From the NCBI RefSeq assembly GCF_008831285.2, contig NC_045142.1, forward strand, positions 23,807,300 to 23,871,299: a DNA stretch of 64,000 nucleotides. Reading direction: 5' to 3'. This stretch comes from Nymphaea colorata (taxonomy: Eukaryota; Streptophyta; Magnoliopsida; Nymphaeales; Nymphaeaceae). Each line of letters opens with the position of its first letter. The stretch's first letter is position 1. Shown piece after piece: positions 46,403 through 60,100 of this stretch. The position numbers and the translations under genes were made by a program. The notes under the pieces were generated by a model, which saw nothing but the letters and a program-made list of their open reading frames with translations, made no database searches and was not told the DNA's origin.

Positions 46403-48066
46403 TGCACACATCCACACACACACTTTCCCTAACACGGGCTAGCAACGCATATACATGTGCTTGAATTTAAGCACCCAATTGAAAGTGGACACGTGGTTTC
46501 TTATATTAACTATCTGGTAGTCGCAAATTTTATTGTTACTGTTCTAGTTATGGTTATCGTGTACTTGGTGGGTGAAGCTTATTATTTTATTATGTTTTGG
46601 CTCAGTCGGATAGGTTCTTTAATGCTCTGAAAGGTCATGGTGCACTTTCCCGGTTGGTGGTTCTTCCATTTGAGAGTCATGGCTATAATGCACGTGAGAG
46701 TATTATGCATGTTTTGTGGGAGACTGATCGGTGGCTTCAGACATACTGTGTCAGCTCGTCAGATAAAACTACAGAGGTTGTATCTGAGATTGATGAGAAG
46801 AAAACACAGAATGATTCTCAAGGGAAAGTTCTTTCAGCCAGTGGAGGTGGTGAATCTGATAAGGAAGGACCAGAACAAGTAATATTTTCATCTCCAAGGG
46901 CTTCATTGTGGTAATTGTAGTTGAACCTTTGGTATTTCCTGTTTCTTAGGGCATAATTCTCCTTCGTGTTCCTTCTTCCTACAAAAGAAATTGTATTGCT
47001 GTTCAGTATCATGCTTATTTTTCCCTTTTGATATTTCTGGATGCCCATTCATATCAGGATTTTAAACTTGTCTCATCCTTATGTTGGTTTCAGCTGCAAA
47101 GGTGGTTAGCAAAATCCACTTCGGGTCTTAATTTCCATTAATTTATGGTTTCACATAACCAAATTTACATTAAATGGTGGAAACTTTTTTTTTGGCTTGT
47201 TCGTCTCATCCTTATGTTGGTTTTAGCTGCAAAGGTGGTTAGCAAAATCCACTTTTACTTTGTTTCACATCCCAGGTCTTAATTTCCATTAGTTTATGGT
47301 TTTACATAACCAGATTTACATTAAATGGTGGGAACTTTTTTTTTTTTTTTGGGCTTGTTAGATGAACATAGGTTATGAAATACATCAGAGAAATTAACGT
47401 GGAAACAAAAGTCTAAGAGGTAAGGAGTGTAATAACCAAGACTTCATCGATCATATGGACTTGAAGTGGCTTCAAGTAGCAGGGATGGTTTCCATCTTAG
47501 GAGGTGTTACTATAGGCATCACGTCCAGGTCCCAGCGTTAGTAAGATGTTACAAGAAGTTAAAAAATTGTGAATGGTTAGCATTTGTACCTCTCTCTCTG
47601 TCTCTGTCTCTCTCTCTCTCACCGACACACCTATTACATGCTTACGATATTACAACTTGAGGTCCATTGCAATTGTTGACTCTGAAATCTGAACTGAGGT
47701 ATGTGTTTACAGATGCTATACAACTATAGGTCTGCATGATTAAAATAAGGATCACAGCCTTTGTCTAACTGATTCATCAGCGAAAATATTTTTGACATGA
47801 ATTTCCTGTCCTAGGTACCCTATGGGGAGTTTTTGGGGTTAGGTTGGGCATAAACCTCAACTCCTTGGTTACTGCCCATCCTGCTGTTGAGAAATTTGGC
47901 CCACCCTGAACACCATGAGCCTTTGCCCCTGCTTCTTTATATTCTACCAATCAATCGCTTGCAGTCTATTGACAATAGTATTTTGAATTTGAACCAACTA
48001 GTTAGGCTACTGTTCTCTTTGTGTAATGTTGTCTTTTTCTCTGTTTAGATAAGCTTGCTGTTCTAG
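38267..48066 (+). CDS. CGEP: Chloroplast glutamyl endopeptidase (S9D serine protease)
   Basis: Fifteen exons: 38267-38552, 39441-39657, 39763-39873, 40371-40416, 40528-40637, 40722-41225, 41997-42125, 44081-44377, 44470-44928, 45153-45218, 45482-45542, 45619-45768, 45884-46021, 46606-46878, 48049-48066. All introns are GT-AG; the sum is 954 codons plus stop, near the roughly 960 of Arabidopsis CGEP. This stromal prolyl-oligopeptidase-family enzyme cleaves after Glu. The N-terminus is a Ser/Arg-rich transit peptide; the mature part begins near GNLYRLPPPEI, a beta-propeller fills the middle, and the alpha/beta hydrolase has Ser775 in GGHSYG, Asp849 in HGEEDNN and His883 in ESHGY. Met 38282 is an alternative start. 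The final 6-codon exon (ending SLLF, like SLL in Arabidopsis) is the least certain; without it the frame runs to 46914. Confidence 0.93.
42611..42900. mobile_element. Partial MITE related to the one at 43423 (CGEP intron 7)
   Basis: It begins CAGTGTCACAAAAAATGCG beside an AT microsatellite. It shares AAAACAT, GAAAAAAACG and TATTATACCCGAGAAA blocks with the intact element downstream. Its right end is degenerate and runs into a CA repeat (42901-42916). Boundaries are approximate. Confidence 0.5.
43415..43746. mobile_element. hAT-type MITE in CGEP intron 7, perfect 8-bp target duplication
   Basis: The 316-bp element (43423-43738) has termini CATTGTCACA and TGTGACAATG, exact inverted complements over 9-10 bases. 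It is flanked on both sides by the identical octamer CTATAATG (43415-43422, 43739-43746). The interior is AT-rich and noncoding, with an about 80-residue spurious minus-strand frame. Lying about 340 bp before exon 8, it leaves both splice sites intact. Confidence 0.9.
47071..47361 (+). repeat. Tandem duplication in the last CGEP intron
   Basis: Two copies (47071-47203 and 47204-47361) start TCTCATCCTTATGTTGG and end in a T run plus GGCTTGTT. The second copy carries an extra TTTACTTTGTTTCACATCCC-like insertion. Similarity is high. Confidence 0.85.
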
Positions 48067-49479
48067 TAGCCGCTGGCCCGCTGCAACAACAAGAACTATC
48101 GAGATCCTGGTTTGACCGTTTGAACTGGGCAGAAGAACCAAAATGCCAAGTCAAATTAAAAGCGCGGACTGCATGCTGATCCAGCACTTTGAGATGGGTT
48201 GATGGAACAATTTTTCATTTCTGTGCTGATTCGATAATTTGTACATTATATATTATTGATTGATCTTATTCTTTCATAAGATCACTCTTGTACTGTCCTG
48301 CAGACTGCACAATCAAATAATATCAAACATGTAAGATGGAATAACGATCAATTGTCAGGCTGCAGCCATGTTTCTTTCTTTTTCCAGTTGCTTAGTGCAC
48401 TGGCAGGCCTGTGGCCATCTTTTGAAATAAGATTGTTAAATGTATGACCTACACAATCATAGTTGCAGGTCACTTCAAGAGTTTCCTTTGGGGACGTGGA
48501 AGGTGTTCTCAAGCACTTTTGGTTGAACGAGTTCAAAGGGAAACAAAGGCTTGAACTCACTTGTGAGCAATACCGCACTTCAGGTGTCTTCTTGACCATA
48601 GATTGTAAACCTAGCTTTGACTTATGCAAAGAGTGATGCCCATTCACAAATGGATCACGACTGCTTGCATGACAACCATGGCCAAGGCCAAACTGTGCCG
48701 ACACCGTTTGGTCTATGATGGTAGTCTTCTGTGAACAGGAACTTCCTTGATTCCAACTGTTCAATTTATTTTTTCCTTTATAGCTATGCAATCTCTTGAG
48801 GAATATGATGAGGGAGAAGCTTCCTAGAAAAAGGAAAAAAGCCTGATTTGCTGCTTATTCATCAATCTAGGACAAGAAGATTAAGTGAAGATCACAAATG
48901 ATCAAATTTGACACACTACATTGAATTGACAAATACCAATCAAAATCTCATTATGCAAATCAAGTCTGACGTAAGGGCACAGTGAGGTCCTTTATCTTAG
49001 GGATCCCACTGAAAAAAATGTGAGATTCGGATTGCATATTCAACCAAGCTGAACAAGATATCCTTATTGTCAACCTTCTGCGCTATTGCTTCCGGTGCAA
49101 CTGTGCTGGGTGAGGGGCTCCCGTCCCTTCTTATTACCAAAAAAATATGAGAATACAAGAATGTGCAGCGAAAGGAAGACAAGAAAAAAAAAACATCAAC
49201 AGCCTCCAGTCAAGAAACACTACGGTAGAAGGGAAGATAATCCCGCTTTGCTGTTGAGTCAGGCTGTTCAACCAAACACAAATGATCAAAAACCTCCTTA
49301 ACCGGATTACAGTTGAGCACTTTTACAGAGTGCACCTTCCTACCAAGAGGACTACAACCCAAACCTTCTGCACAAAGAAGTTTAACAGCCGTAAGTAAGC
49401 TGGAATGCCACTTCTTAGGTGCAACAACCAGCTTAATACTGCCGTAAACTCGCCTGGCCATATACAAAAAAATGCCACC
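48067..49479. other. CGEP 3' UTR and intergenic DNA
   Basis: CGEP 3' UTR is expected to about 48300. A 147-codon minus-strand frame at 48348-48791 has no recognisable domain, and I do not call it a gene. No RNA gene seen. Confidence 0.45.
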
Positions 49480-49669
49480 CCATATCCCACCAAGGTAGGG
49501 CCTGCTTCGGCCTTGGCCCCACCTTAAAAAAAAATTAAATTTACATACAAATTTTAAAAAACTTCACTTGTTCTATATAAAAACTTTGAAAAATGATATT
49601 TCGACTCTAGTCAAAATTTTGAAACTTTAATTCAGTTCTCCTTATGAAAAATTTCTGACTCCGCCCCTA
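49480..49669 (-). mobile_element. hAT-type MITE relic (family 2)
   Basis: On the minus strand it begins TAGGGGCGGAGTCAGAAATT and ends in AAGGTGGGGCCAAGGCC, paralleling the layout of the family 1 copy at 23368. The interior is AT-rich. The distal terminal repeat is poorly preserved and no target duplication was found. Confidence 0.65.
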
Positions 49670-50608
49670 CATATCTGTGATGTTTATTCTAGTAGCTCGT
49701 GATATCGTACTAATGCTTGCCCTTAAGATGAGTCCTTTCTTTGACTTAAAGATATAAGCAATTTTCCGCCAGCCATTAACATTGACACAAACCACTTGAA
49801 TCAGAAGTCTGTTTCCTCAAACAATGGCCACGGATCAGGCCTAACGCCCCAAGTAAGGCATAGCTTAATGTCAGATCTAAACTTTACAGACCAGTGTGCA
49901 TTAAAAGAATCATCCTTTATATCCTCCCATATAACCAAACACAAATGCATAGAATATAGACTGTTAGTATCATGCAAAAAGTGAGTTTCTATATTTCTTG
50001 CTCAAGAATATGGCCAAGTTATAAAAAACGGAAGGAGTTTCTATGATCTTTAACTTGGTGTCCGTTGAACATTGTTAACCTTGTGTAGGATGACCATATT
50101 GGGGCTTCATGAACTGAGAAAGAAGCATTTCAGAGTGATCATGCAACTGATGCCTTTAAGGGCAAACTACCGGGAGAAGTATGGAGTCAAGCATGCATCA
50201 TCAGAGCAATTAATGATTGGGGTTAAAGTGGGATGTGCACTCAACCCACATACCTCGCATATTATAAAGGTTGCAGGTAATCATATTTAATAAGCTATCC
50301 TTAAGAAAAAGTAACGGCATGATACACTTATTCACAATTTTTTTTTCATAGTGTTCTGTTCTTTTATTCGTTTAACCTTATAGGTACGTTCTCTGTATAT
50401 TCTTTAGAAAATAAGTTTTAGATAGTGCAATTCTAGAATAAGTATGAGAAGTGCCTACAATGTTAGTTCTTTAGCTTTGAAATTCTACATATTTTATGTC
50501 CAAACAATATGGTGCAAAAAGATCATTCTTACCAAACAAACACGTAGATTGCATATATAGAGACTATTGCAAAGGAGGGCCTCCAAGCATGGTTCTCTTC
50601 TCTCTCTC

Positions 50609-50643
<35 letters not shown>

Positions 50644-51632
50644 AAATTGAATGATGACTTAGCTCACTCTAAAAGCCATATGATCCGGACAGTTGAGAAA
50701 AAAACAATAAAAAAAAAGCGATAGAATTTTTGGTCATCCTACTATTAGTTCAAACATGCTTTTCTTTGTTTTTTTCTCAATCCCTCATTCACAATCAATC
50801 ATACAGCCCTCATGATTGAGTGAGGTGACTCTTAAAAAGAATCCGAGTGCCTAATGGGTCCACCTTCTTGGGAAGGGAAGTAGAGGCCAGTGAATGTGCC
50901 CTTGACCATCTTGCTTTATGTGCCCAATCCGCAAAATAGCACAGATACATCTGTGTGGCTGTGGGATTTGATCGGTGGTCTTCACATCTAACAAGTTTGT
51001 GCCGGCCACGCGCTCGGTCAGAGCGCCTGATGGCTGCCACTTTCACTGCTCAAGTGATGAAAAGGAAACTGCCTTTCTCTTTTTTTTTTTCTTTTTCTCC
51101 CACTTTTTTCATATGATGAGTGCAACTTTGAGTGGTGAAGTGATGAAACAAGGACTTTTAGGAAGATATGGTGTAGCACATTTGGGAAAGCTCTTCCTTC
51201 TCAATCGCATCTTAGGCGGCACTTTTCGATATTCTTATTATCTTTTCAAGGTAGTGTAGGCCTGTGGCCTTATCAGGTTGTGCTTGTCTGAATGTGTCGG
51301 GAAACAAGCACGGCATGGAGAATCAAAGACATGGCATTGACTGCTGAGGAAAAGGATGGCCTCTTCACGACTTCAAGAGCTACCCATTATCTGATGGAAG
51401 AAGAAGGTACATAGTCTGCATGCCACTCTCATGATCGAGAGAAAGAGAGAGAGAGAGAGTGTTTCTATTCATACATTAATATATAAAACTTTTATATTTT
51501 TGCATGGAAAAGTGCTTGCATATATAAATGAGCAGCCATATTGAACGGAAAGGAGAATTAATCCTTCCTTTGTTAGTTTAACAACAACTGTTGGCATTTA
51601 AGCAACTGGAAACTCATTGAATGCAGTTATTT

Positions 51633-51665
<33 letters not shown>

Positions 51666-52077
51666 CCAAAAAAAGAAAGGTTATATGCACACTGGAGACC
51701 ATGCCAGTGATGCTGCAGCCAAATGTGCAAAACCTCAAATACAGCAAACTAAGCAGTTTCTTTGGCGATGAAGTCGATCTTTATTATTTTAGGGCATCTT
51801 GCGGAGTAATTACTGACCTGAAGCCTCTCAAAAATCCAGACACGATCTTCTGAAACTTTGTTTACTTCAAATATAAAATCATACTTAAATTCATGATGTT
51901 GGAAACGCAATTTAAAGAATTATGGTATATTTTATTTCAAAACTTTCTACATGACATATACAAAATTTATGTAACTTTCGCGTGGTTTCATGCGGTTTTT
52001 AATCTTCTTTTCCTATATGCTTCTAAGTGTTTCACACAAAATACTTCCTTCTACTTCACACTTAATTCTTATGATTG

Positions 52078-52121
<44 letters not shown>

Positions 52122-53475
52122 CTATCACGACAGGAATCTTGAAAGGTCAGCAACAGCAATTTCCATCCCCAAGAAGTCACGTATATGTGACTTTGAAAAA
52201 AGCAAACGATTTTGAAAATGAAAAGGGAATAAGATAAAAATGGAGAAACCCAACGGTCGGGCGAGATTTTCGAAAATTGTATACGAGACTATTGGTCACA
52301 ATCACTTGAATGTACACCTCCACTACAGGTGACCAATAATTCTTAAAAGCAAGCCATGACACGCACTGCAAATGGCAATAAAGAACTGCCAAAGGATATG
52401 CTCTAGTGCATCTGCAGTCATATGCAATAGAACTTTATATCATTCACTTTCTTTTCCACCCTTACTGCCCATTCACCGCCTTCACTCACACACAATATGC
52501 ACACAAAGTTTCAGTGGAAGAAGTACCAACTTTATTGAGGAATTCAACACTATGACAACATGAGACCAAGGTTATAGGGATCCAATACGATGCCAACGTG
52601 AAGCCAGCGTATATGATAATGTGTAAAATAATCGATTGCATGAACAGTCGATGGTAGATGACAACATTGGTGAGTGAATATATGTCAACATGTTGCATTC
52701 AGAAAGCAGATCTTCTGACCAAAGGCTCTTTTGATGAACTAGGCTGCCAAGTAGGCGTAAATAGTGCATAAGGAGAATTTCCATTTGGGAACCAGCCTTT
52801 TGTCACTAAACTCAGACTTCGAGTGCTCGAATTTTTCTGTTTTTTACTTGGGTTGTTATCATCCTAGAGAATGGAACCCACTTCTGGAAGAAGTGCTTGT
52901 TTTGCATCGTTATGACAAAAGGAAGTATATTGCTATAATTGATTCAATTAAACTAATGTTAGCTGGATTTCAAAAGGTTATGAAAAGGATAAGCATCTGT
53001 CTATATTTGATTGATGTGAGTCAGGACTAGAGACAGATTTCTGTCACCATTTCCACCAAGACGCCAAATTCGCGGGATGGAAGTTCAGGTGACCCGAACC
53101 ATACGAAAGTATGGAACTCATGAAGGCAGGTTCGGGAATTTCCAGGATGTGTTAAGGCTTGGATAAGAAGATGATGGAAAGAGCAGCACAAACCACAAAT
53201 GTGGTTGGCGGTTTAGACAAACCAAACAGCAGAAGGTAGTTTTGAGCAGAACAAAAATCAGACCAGAAAAATTCAGGAAAAAACTTTCAGCCCTTTTCTT
53301 GAGATTTTGGACAAAAGGTTGTCCTGTTAGTAAAATTTCCTCTAACCTTAACCAACTTTTGTCATTAGCACTAAAGAACAAGAAAAGTATCACTGTTATG
53401 GTAGACCTTGAGCCAGTACATGATATGACAAAGAATCAAGTGCTACCCAATGGGCCCTACCCCCAGCACCTCTCT
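49670..53475. other. Intergenic DNA upstream of nicotianamine synthase
   Basis: No gene supported. Contains (AT)n at 50609-50638 and (GA)n at 51634-51663 and 52081-52119. Small frames such as 50072-50290 and 52764-53030 show no family features. The stretch 53030-53475 should hold the proximal NAS promoter; I found no exact copy of a known iron-deficiency element. Confidence 0.45.
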
Positions 53476-53481
53476 TATATA
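53476..53481 (+). promoter_or_regulatory. Probable TATA box of the NAS gene
   Basis: TATATA within TCTTATATAGGACC, 87 bases before the start codon, implying a leader of roughly 60 bases. Confidence 0.6.
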
Positions 53482-53567
53482 GGACCCTTGTTGATGGTAT
53501 GTCATTGTGTGCTTCTGAGTGATCCCTTCAGTCCTTAACTCCTTACCCTTTTGCTCACACTGTCAAG

Positions 53568-54548
53568 ATGGGTTTCCATGAAGACTCATTGGTAGACACA
53601 ATATGTGAAATCTATGTGGACATCTCAAGGCTAGAGTCACTCAAGCCTTCAGTGGATGTCAACATTTTGTTCACAAAGCTTGTCTTGACATGCATTCCTC
53701 CATGCTCCATTGATGTCAACAAGTTGAGCAGAAGGGTTCAAGAAATAAGAGCAAAGCTCATTAAGTTATGTGGGGAGGCAGAAGGGCACTTGGAGAGCCA
53801 TTTCTCTGAGATCCTGACTTCTCACAGTGAGCCTCTGGATCAGTTAACTATCTTTCCTTACTACTCCAACTATCTAAAGCTTAGCCATCTTGAGTTCAAT
53901 ATTCTGTCTGAGTATAGCACCAAGATCCCAAACTCTGTAGCCTTCGTGGGTTCAGGTCCTTTGCCACTCACATCAATTGTGTTAGCATTGAATCACCTTA
54001 AGACCACTGAATTTCACAACTATGATATCAACCCCAAAGCCAACTTGCAGGCGAGTCGTCTCATTGATAACCATCCTGACCTCTCTGAGCGCATGTTTTT
54101 CCATACTACTGATATTTTGGCTGCTGGTGATCAGCTAGGAGACTATGATGTTGTTTTCTTAGCAGCTCTGGTTGGTATGGATAAACATGAGAAGATGAAA
54201 GTTGTGAGTCACTTGTCTAAGCACATGGCACCTAACTCGATACTGATGCTTCGAAGCGCTCATGGTGCTCGAGCTTTTCTCTATCCTGTGGTTGATCCAT
54301 GTGAGCTTCACGGCTTTGAGGTTCTCTCGGTCTACCATCCAACAGATGAAGTCATAAACTCGGTCATCATTGCGAGGAAGTTGGACGTCAATAATAGCAA
54401 GTTAGATGTCAATGATTGCAACATGGAGATCATGGCCAGTGCTGCACACAAGATTCTTCCGAACAAGTGCTTGGAGATTGAAGCTTTTAATCCACTGATC
54501 CATGGTGGCATGGTGGAGGAAGTTGCAGTTGAAGAAAGGGTTTCTTGA
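53568..54548 (+). CDS. NAS: Nicotianamine synthase
   Basis: An intronless 326-residue frame typical of plant NAS genes. The cytosolic enzyme condenses three S-adenosylmethionine molecules into nicotianamine, the chelator that moves Fe, Zn and Cu in phloem and is the precursor of mugineic acids in grasses. The N-terminal helical domain is residues 1-115, with YYSNYLKL at 98-105. The Rossmann-like SAM-binding region opens with AFVGSGPLPLTSIVLA (125-140). Conserved later are NYDINPKAN (151-159), DVVFLAALVGMDK (194-206), LMLRSAHGARAFLYP (226-240) and the C-terminal YHPTDEVINSVI. A short internal repeat (KLDVN twice at 271-282) lies in the variable tail. Start: first in-frame Met, giving MG at the expected place. 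It converges on MIP3. Paralogue number cannot be assigned. Confidence 0.96.
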   Translation: MGFHEDSLVDTICEIYVDISRLESLKPSVDVNILFTKLVLTCIPPCSIDVNKLSRRVQEIRAKLIKLCGEAEGHLESHFSEILTSHSEPLDQLTIFPYYSNYLKLSHLEFNILSEYSTKIPNSVAFVGSGPLPLTSIVLALNHLKTTEFHNYDINPKANLQASRLIDNHPDLSERMFFHTTDILAAGDQLGDYDVVFLAALVGMDKHEKMKVVSHLSKHMAPNSILMLRSAHGARAFLYPVVDPCELHGFEVLSVYHPTDEVINSVIIARKLDVNNSKLDVNDCNMEIMASAAHKILPNKCLEIEAFNPLIHGGMVEEVAVEERVS

Positions 54549-57134
<2,586 letters not shown>

Positions 57135-60100
57135 CTATATGGGCATTGACTTTACATCTTCAAAACTTTGGAAAGAGCAAGAACCAAATAGCAAATCAAA
57201 CATGTCATCTGGGCTTAAAAGAGTTGTACCACCAACAAGTAGTTCCGCACGGGTATTTCCACTTTCAACCAATGCTTCCCGGGCTTCCCGAACCTAAAAG
57301 TAAGAAACAGGACGTTCAACAACAATTCTCTAGGGGGCATTTGATGGGCTGAAAAAGAAAAGTTCTTTTATCGTAAGAGGTTTCTGGGAACAAAGGAACT
57401 AGAAGACCCTACAGATTTCATGGTAAAAAGAAAGATATTTCAACAAGAAATTTTTCAGTGCTTGAAACCTGGGTTTACAGTTGAGATAAACTTCTCTAAC
57501 CAAGTACACTTGGAAAACTTTTACATGCTCATTAAACAACCCTTAGAGGAAATGATAGCTATAACTTTTGCTTGAATAGAAGTTCGGTTTTTCTAATGCA
57601 GATTGAAGAACTAGAATTACAAAGAGCTCAAAGAAATCTTCATGCATATTTTATGTCCAGCTCCAAAATCATACCTCCCTTGCATTAACTCCTCCCACTA
57701 CAAAAATTATAAGAATGCTCTGGTCTCCAAACCTCGGTTTTGCCTGAACTTACAATGCATTAGTTTAGAACCACTAAAACTAAATTACAGCATCATAAAA
57801 ATCTATTTGGTGAAATGCTTACCTGTACAAGCCCAAATCGACCAAACCCACTTTTAAGAATCCGTCCGACTGCTGAAGAATGGTATTCCAAACCAGGTAT
57901 ATCATGCTTTCTGAGCAGCAGGCTAAGAAGCTTGTAAACTAAGCCTCTATCAACGGACGAATATCCACTATAGTCTCTGATTAGTTGCCCTTCTCTGAAA
58001 GATGACTCCCTCTTCAACCTTGATAATTTGTGAAAAACCTTGAACATGTTATCTATTCGGTCCCGCAACTCTAGCTTCAACTGCATGTCTCCGTATAGCT
58101 GATCTTCATTATTTTCGGTCTCATCATCCTCCCAACTACCCCACTGCTCATCAAAATTAATAACTGGCTGTGCTGTTTGAGTTTCCTCTGGTTTTTGAGA
58201 TTTCAACTTCTCGTGGTGTTCATGCAGTTGTTCTTCAATGTCATGAAGGAACCTAAACTTGGCAATATCTGGAAATTCAAGTATTGCATCAACAATTGCT
58301 TCTTTCAGTGAACGCTCCTCTTCCCAAGAAAAAGGACTACCTAGCCCAGATGTAGTGAAGTTTTCACCAGCTAAGATGTAACCAACAACAGTTAAAATAA
58401 TGGCATCTTGAAATGAAAGAGGTCCTGACGTAGCTCCAGCATGTCTTCTCTGAGCATGAGAATGTTGAGATTGCATTGAGATGCTTTTACACAGGAGATC
58501 ATGAATTTGACTAGAAAGAGTTTGACTATCCCCAGTGCTGACGCTTAGGATTCTCTCAGCACTTGCTAATGCATCCCAGTGGGAGCTTTGAGGCTCACTT
58601 AAAGCCAGTTTGATGGCAAGTGCTACCTGAATAATACCCTTGTTCCTTAATAAGGATGCTTGATTTGAAGCAATAGCTTTGATCATGGACATCAGTTCAT
58701 TGGTATTAGGAAATCCTGGTCGAATTTTTACACTGGAATTTGCCCTCTCATGATACAGAGTTTCTTGAAGCCACTTCTTTATCAGCAAGGCTCCATCTTT
58801 TGTTCCTTTATCAAACATTGCTTCTAAACAATTTTCCCCCAGATGGTTTCCAGTGGAAATGAATGATCCATGCATGGCAAAAGTATTAAAGTCGCCAACA
58901 CTATCACTGGTATATTTGCCGTCTTGCTGGGGTATATCTGTGCTTTCCAATTCAGAGTGTTTCAAACTCCAGCCAGAGATAAAAGACGTAATGCATTCAG
59001 ACATGAACTGAGTCCCATTTGTTGGGCATTCTTCTCCACAGAAAATACTGTCAAAAGGTATTCTAAAATCAAGTGGAGCTCGCATCAAGCCAGAAGAGAT
59101 AGATTTATTTTGGAGCTGGGAGCCTTTCACTTGTGGACCAAATGTTGCTCTCTCGCTCCTCGGCAAACATGAGAGCATCCGATCAACAAGAGAATCACCA
59201 TGGCAACATGGTGTAATAAGATCTAGTGTGCGATCTATAAGCAATAAACCAGCTGATCTTTTATTACGACCAGCTACATCATAAAGACTTGACATGTCCA
59301 TTAGTGTCTTGCCAATTGACTTGGATAAATCACCCAGAGAGAATATTTCCAGCTTCAGATCCATCTAAAAATTCCAAGCAGAATGATTTTCATGAGGAAA
59401 TTTAAGAAAACAAGTGCTTAGTAAAGGAAAGCAAGTATTACAGATAGTAGTAAGGACTACCTTAGCAGCCAAATGGTAAAGAAAATGTGCTGTAAGGGTT
59501 GCACCTGGAGGCGTCTCCTCACCATCAGATGGCAAACCACTGGCTATGGGAGGCAACCCTGGGCTCAGAGAGTCCTTTTGCTGAATAGATAAGCATGCTT
59601 CTGCAACTGCACCCTCTGATGGTAAAACAAATATGTGGGGAGAAAGAGGGCACAAAATCATTGGAAAGTGCTGGACTGACACGACCAGTGGCAACCGTGC
59701 ACCTTGTGAACCGTTCAACGGATAAGTCTGGTCAAAACCCTTGTCGGGTGAATCAGGCAGCTTAGAGCTTTGCTGTTTGTGAAAGCCTAACCGCAACCAA
59801 CCCTCATCAGCAAAGTTCTCCTCCTGCTGATGTGTTCGTGTTGGCTGGTCTCCTGCATCATGTGAAAACAAATCATGTTTCTCAAGTCTTTGTTTCCTCA
59901 TGAGTTCTTCATAGTCTTGAAGCAGTAAGGATTCATATTCACGAAAAGCATCTGGTCCCAGAGGTGTATCAATATATGCTGAATGGGCTACCTGTATATC
60001 ATTGAGAAGAACCAAATTGTAACTCACAAGATGAAAGATACACAGATTATGAACCATATGTTGGCTGCAATATTAGAAGTGAAGTTGTGAGGAAAGGGTA

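Noticed and set aside
48348-48791. 147-codon minus-strand frame after CGEP
   Set aside because: No recognised motif, no promoter or splice context, low-information composition. It could be a noncoding transcript at best.
50072-50290. 72-codon plus-strand frame
   Set aside because: Isolated, no family similarity I can recognise, and flanked by microsatellites and AT-rich DNA.
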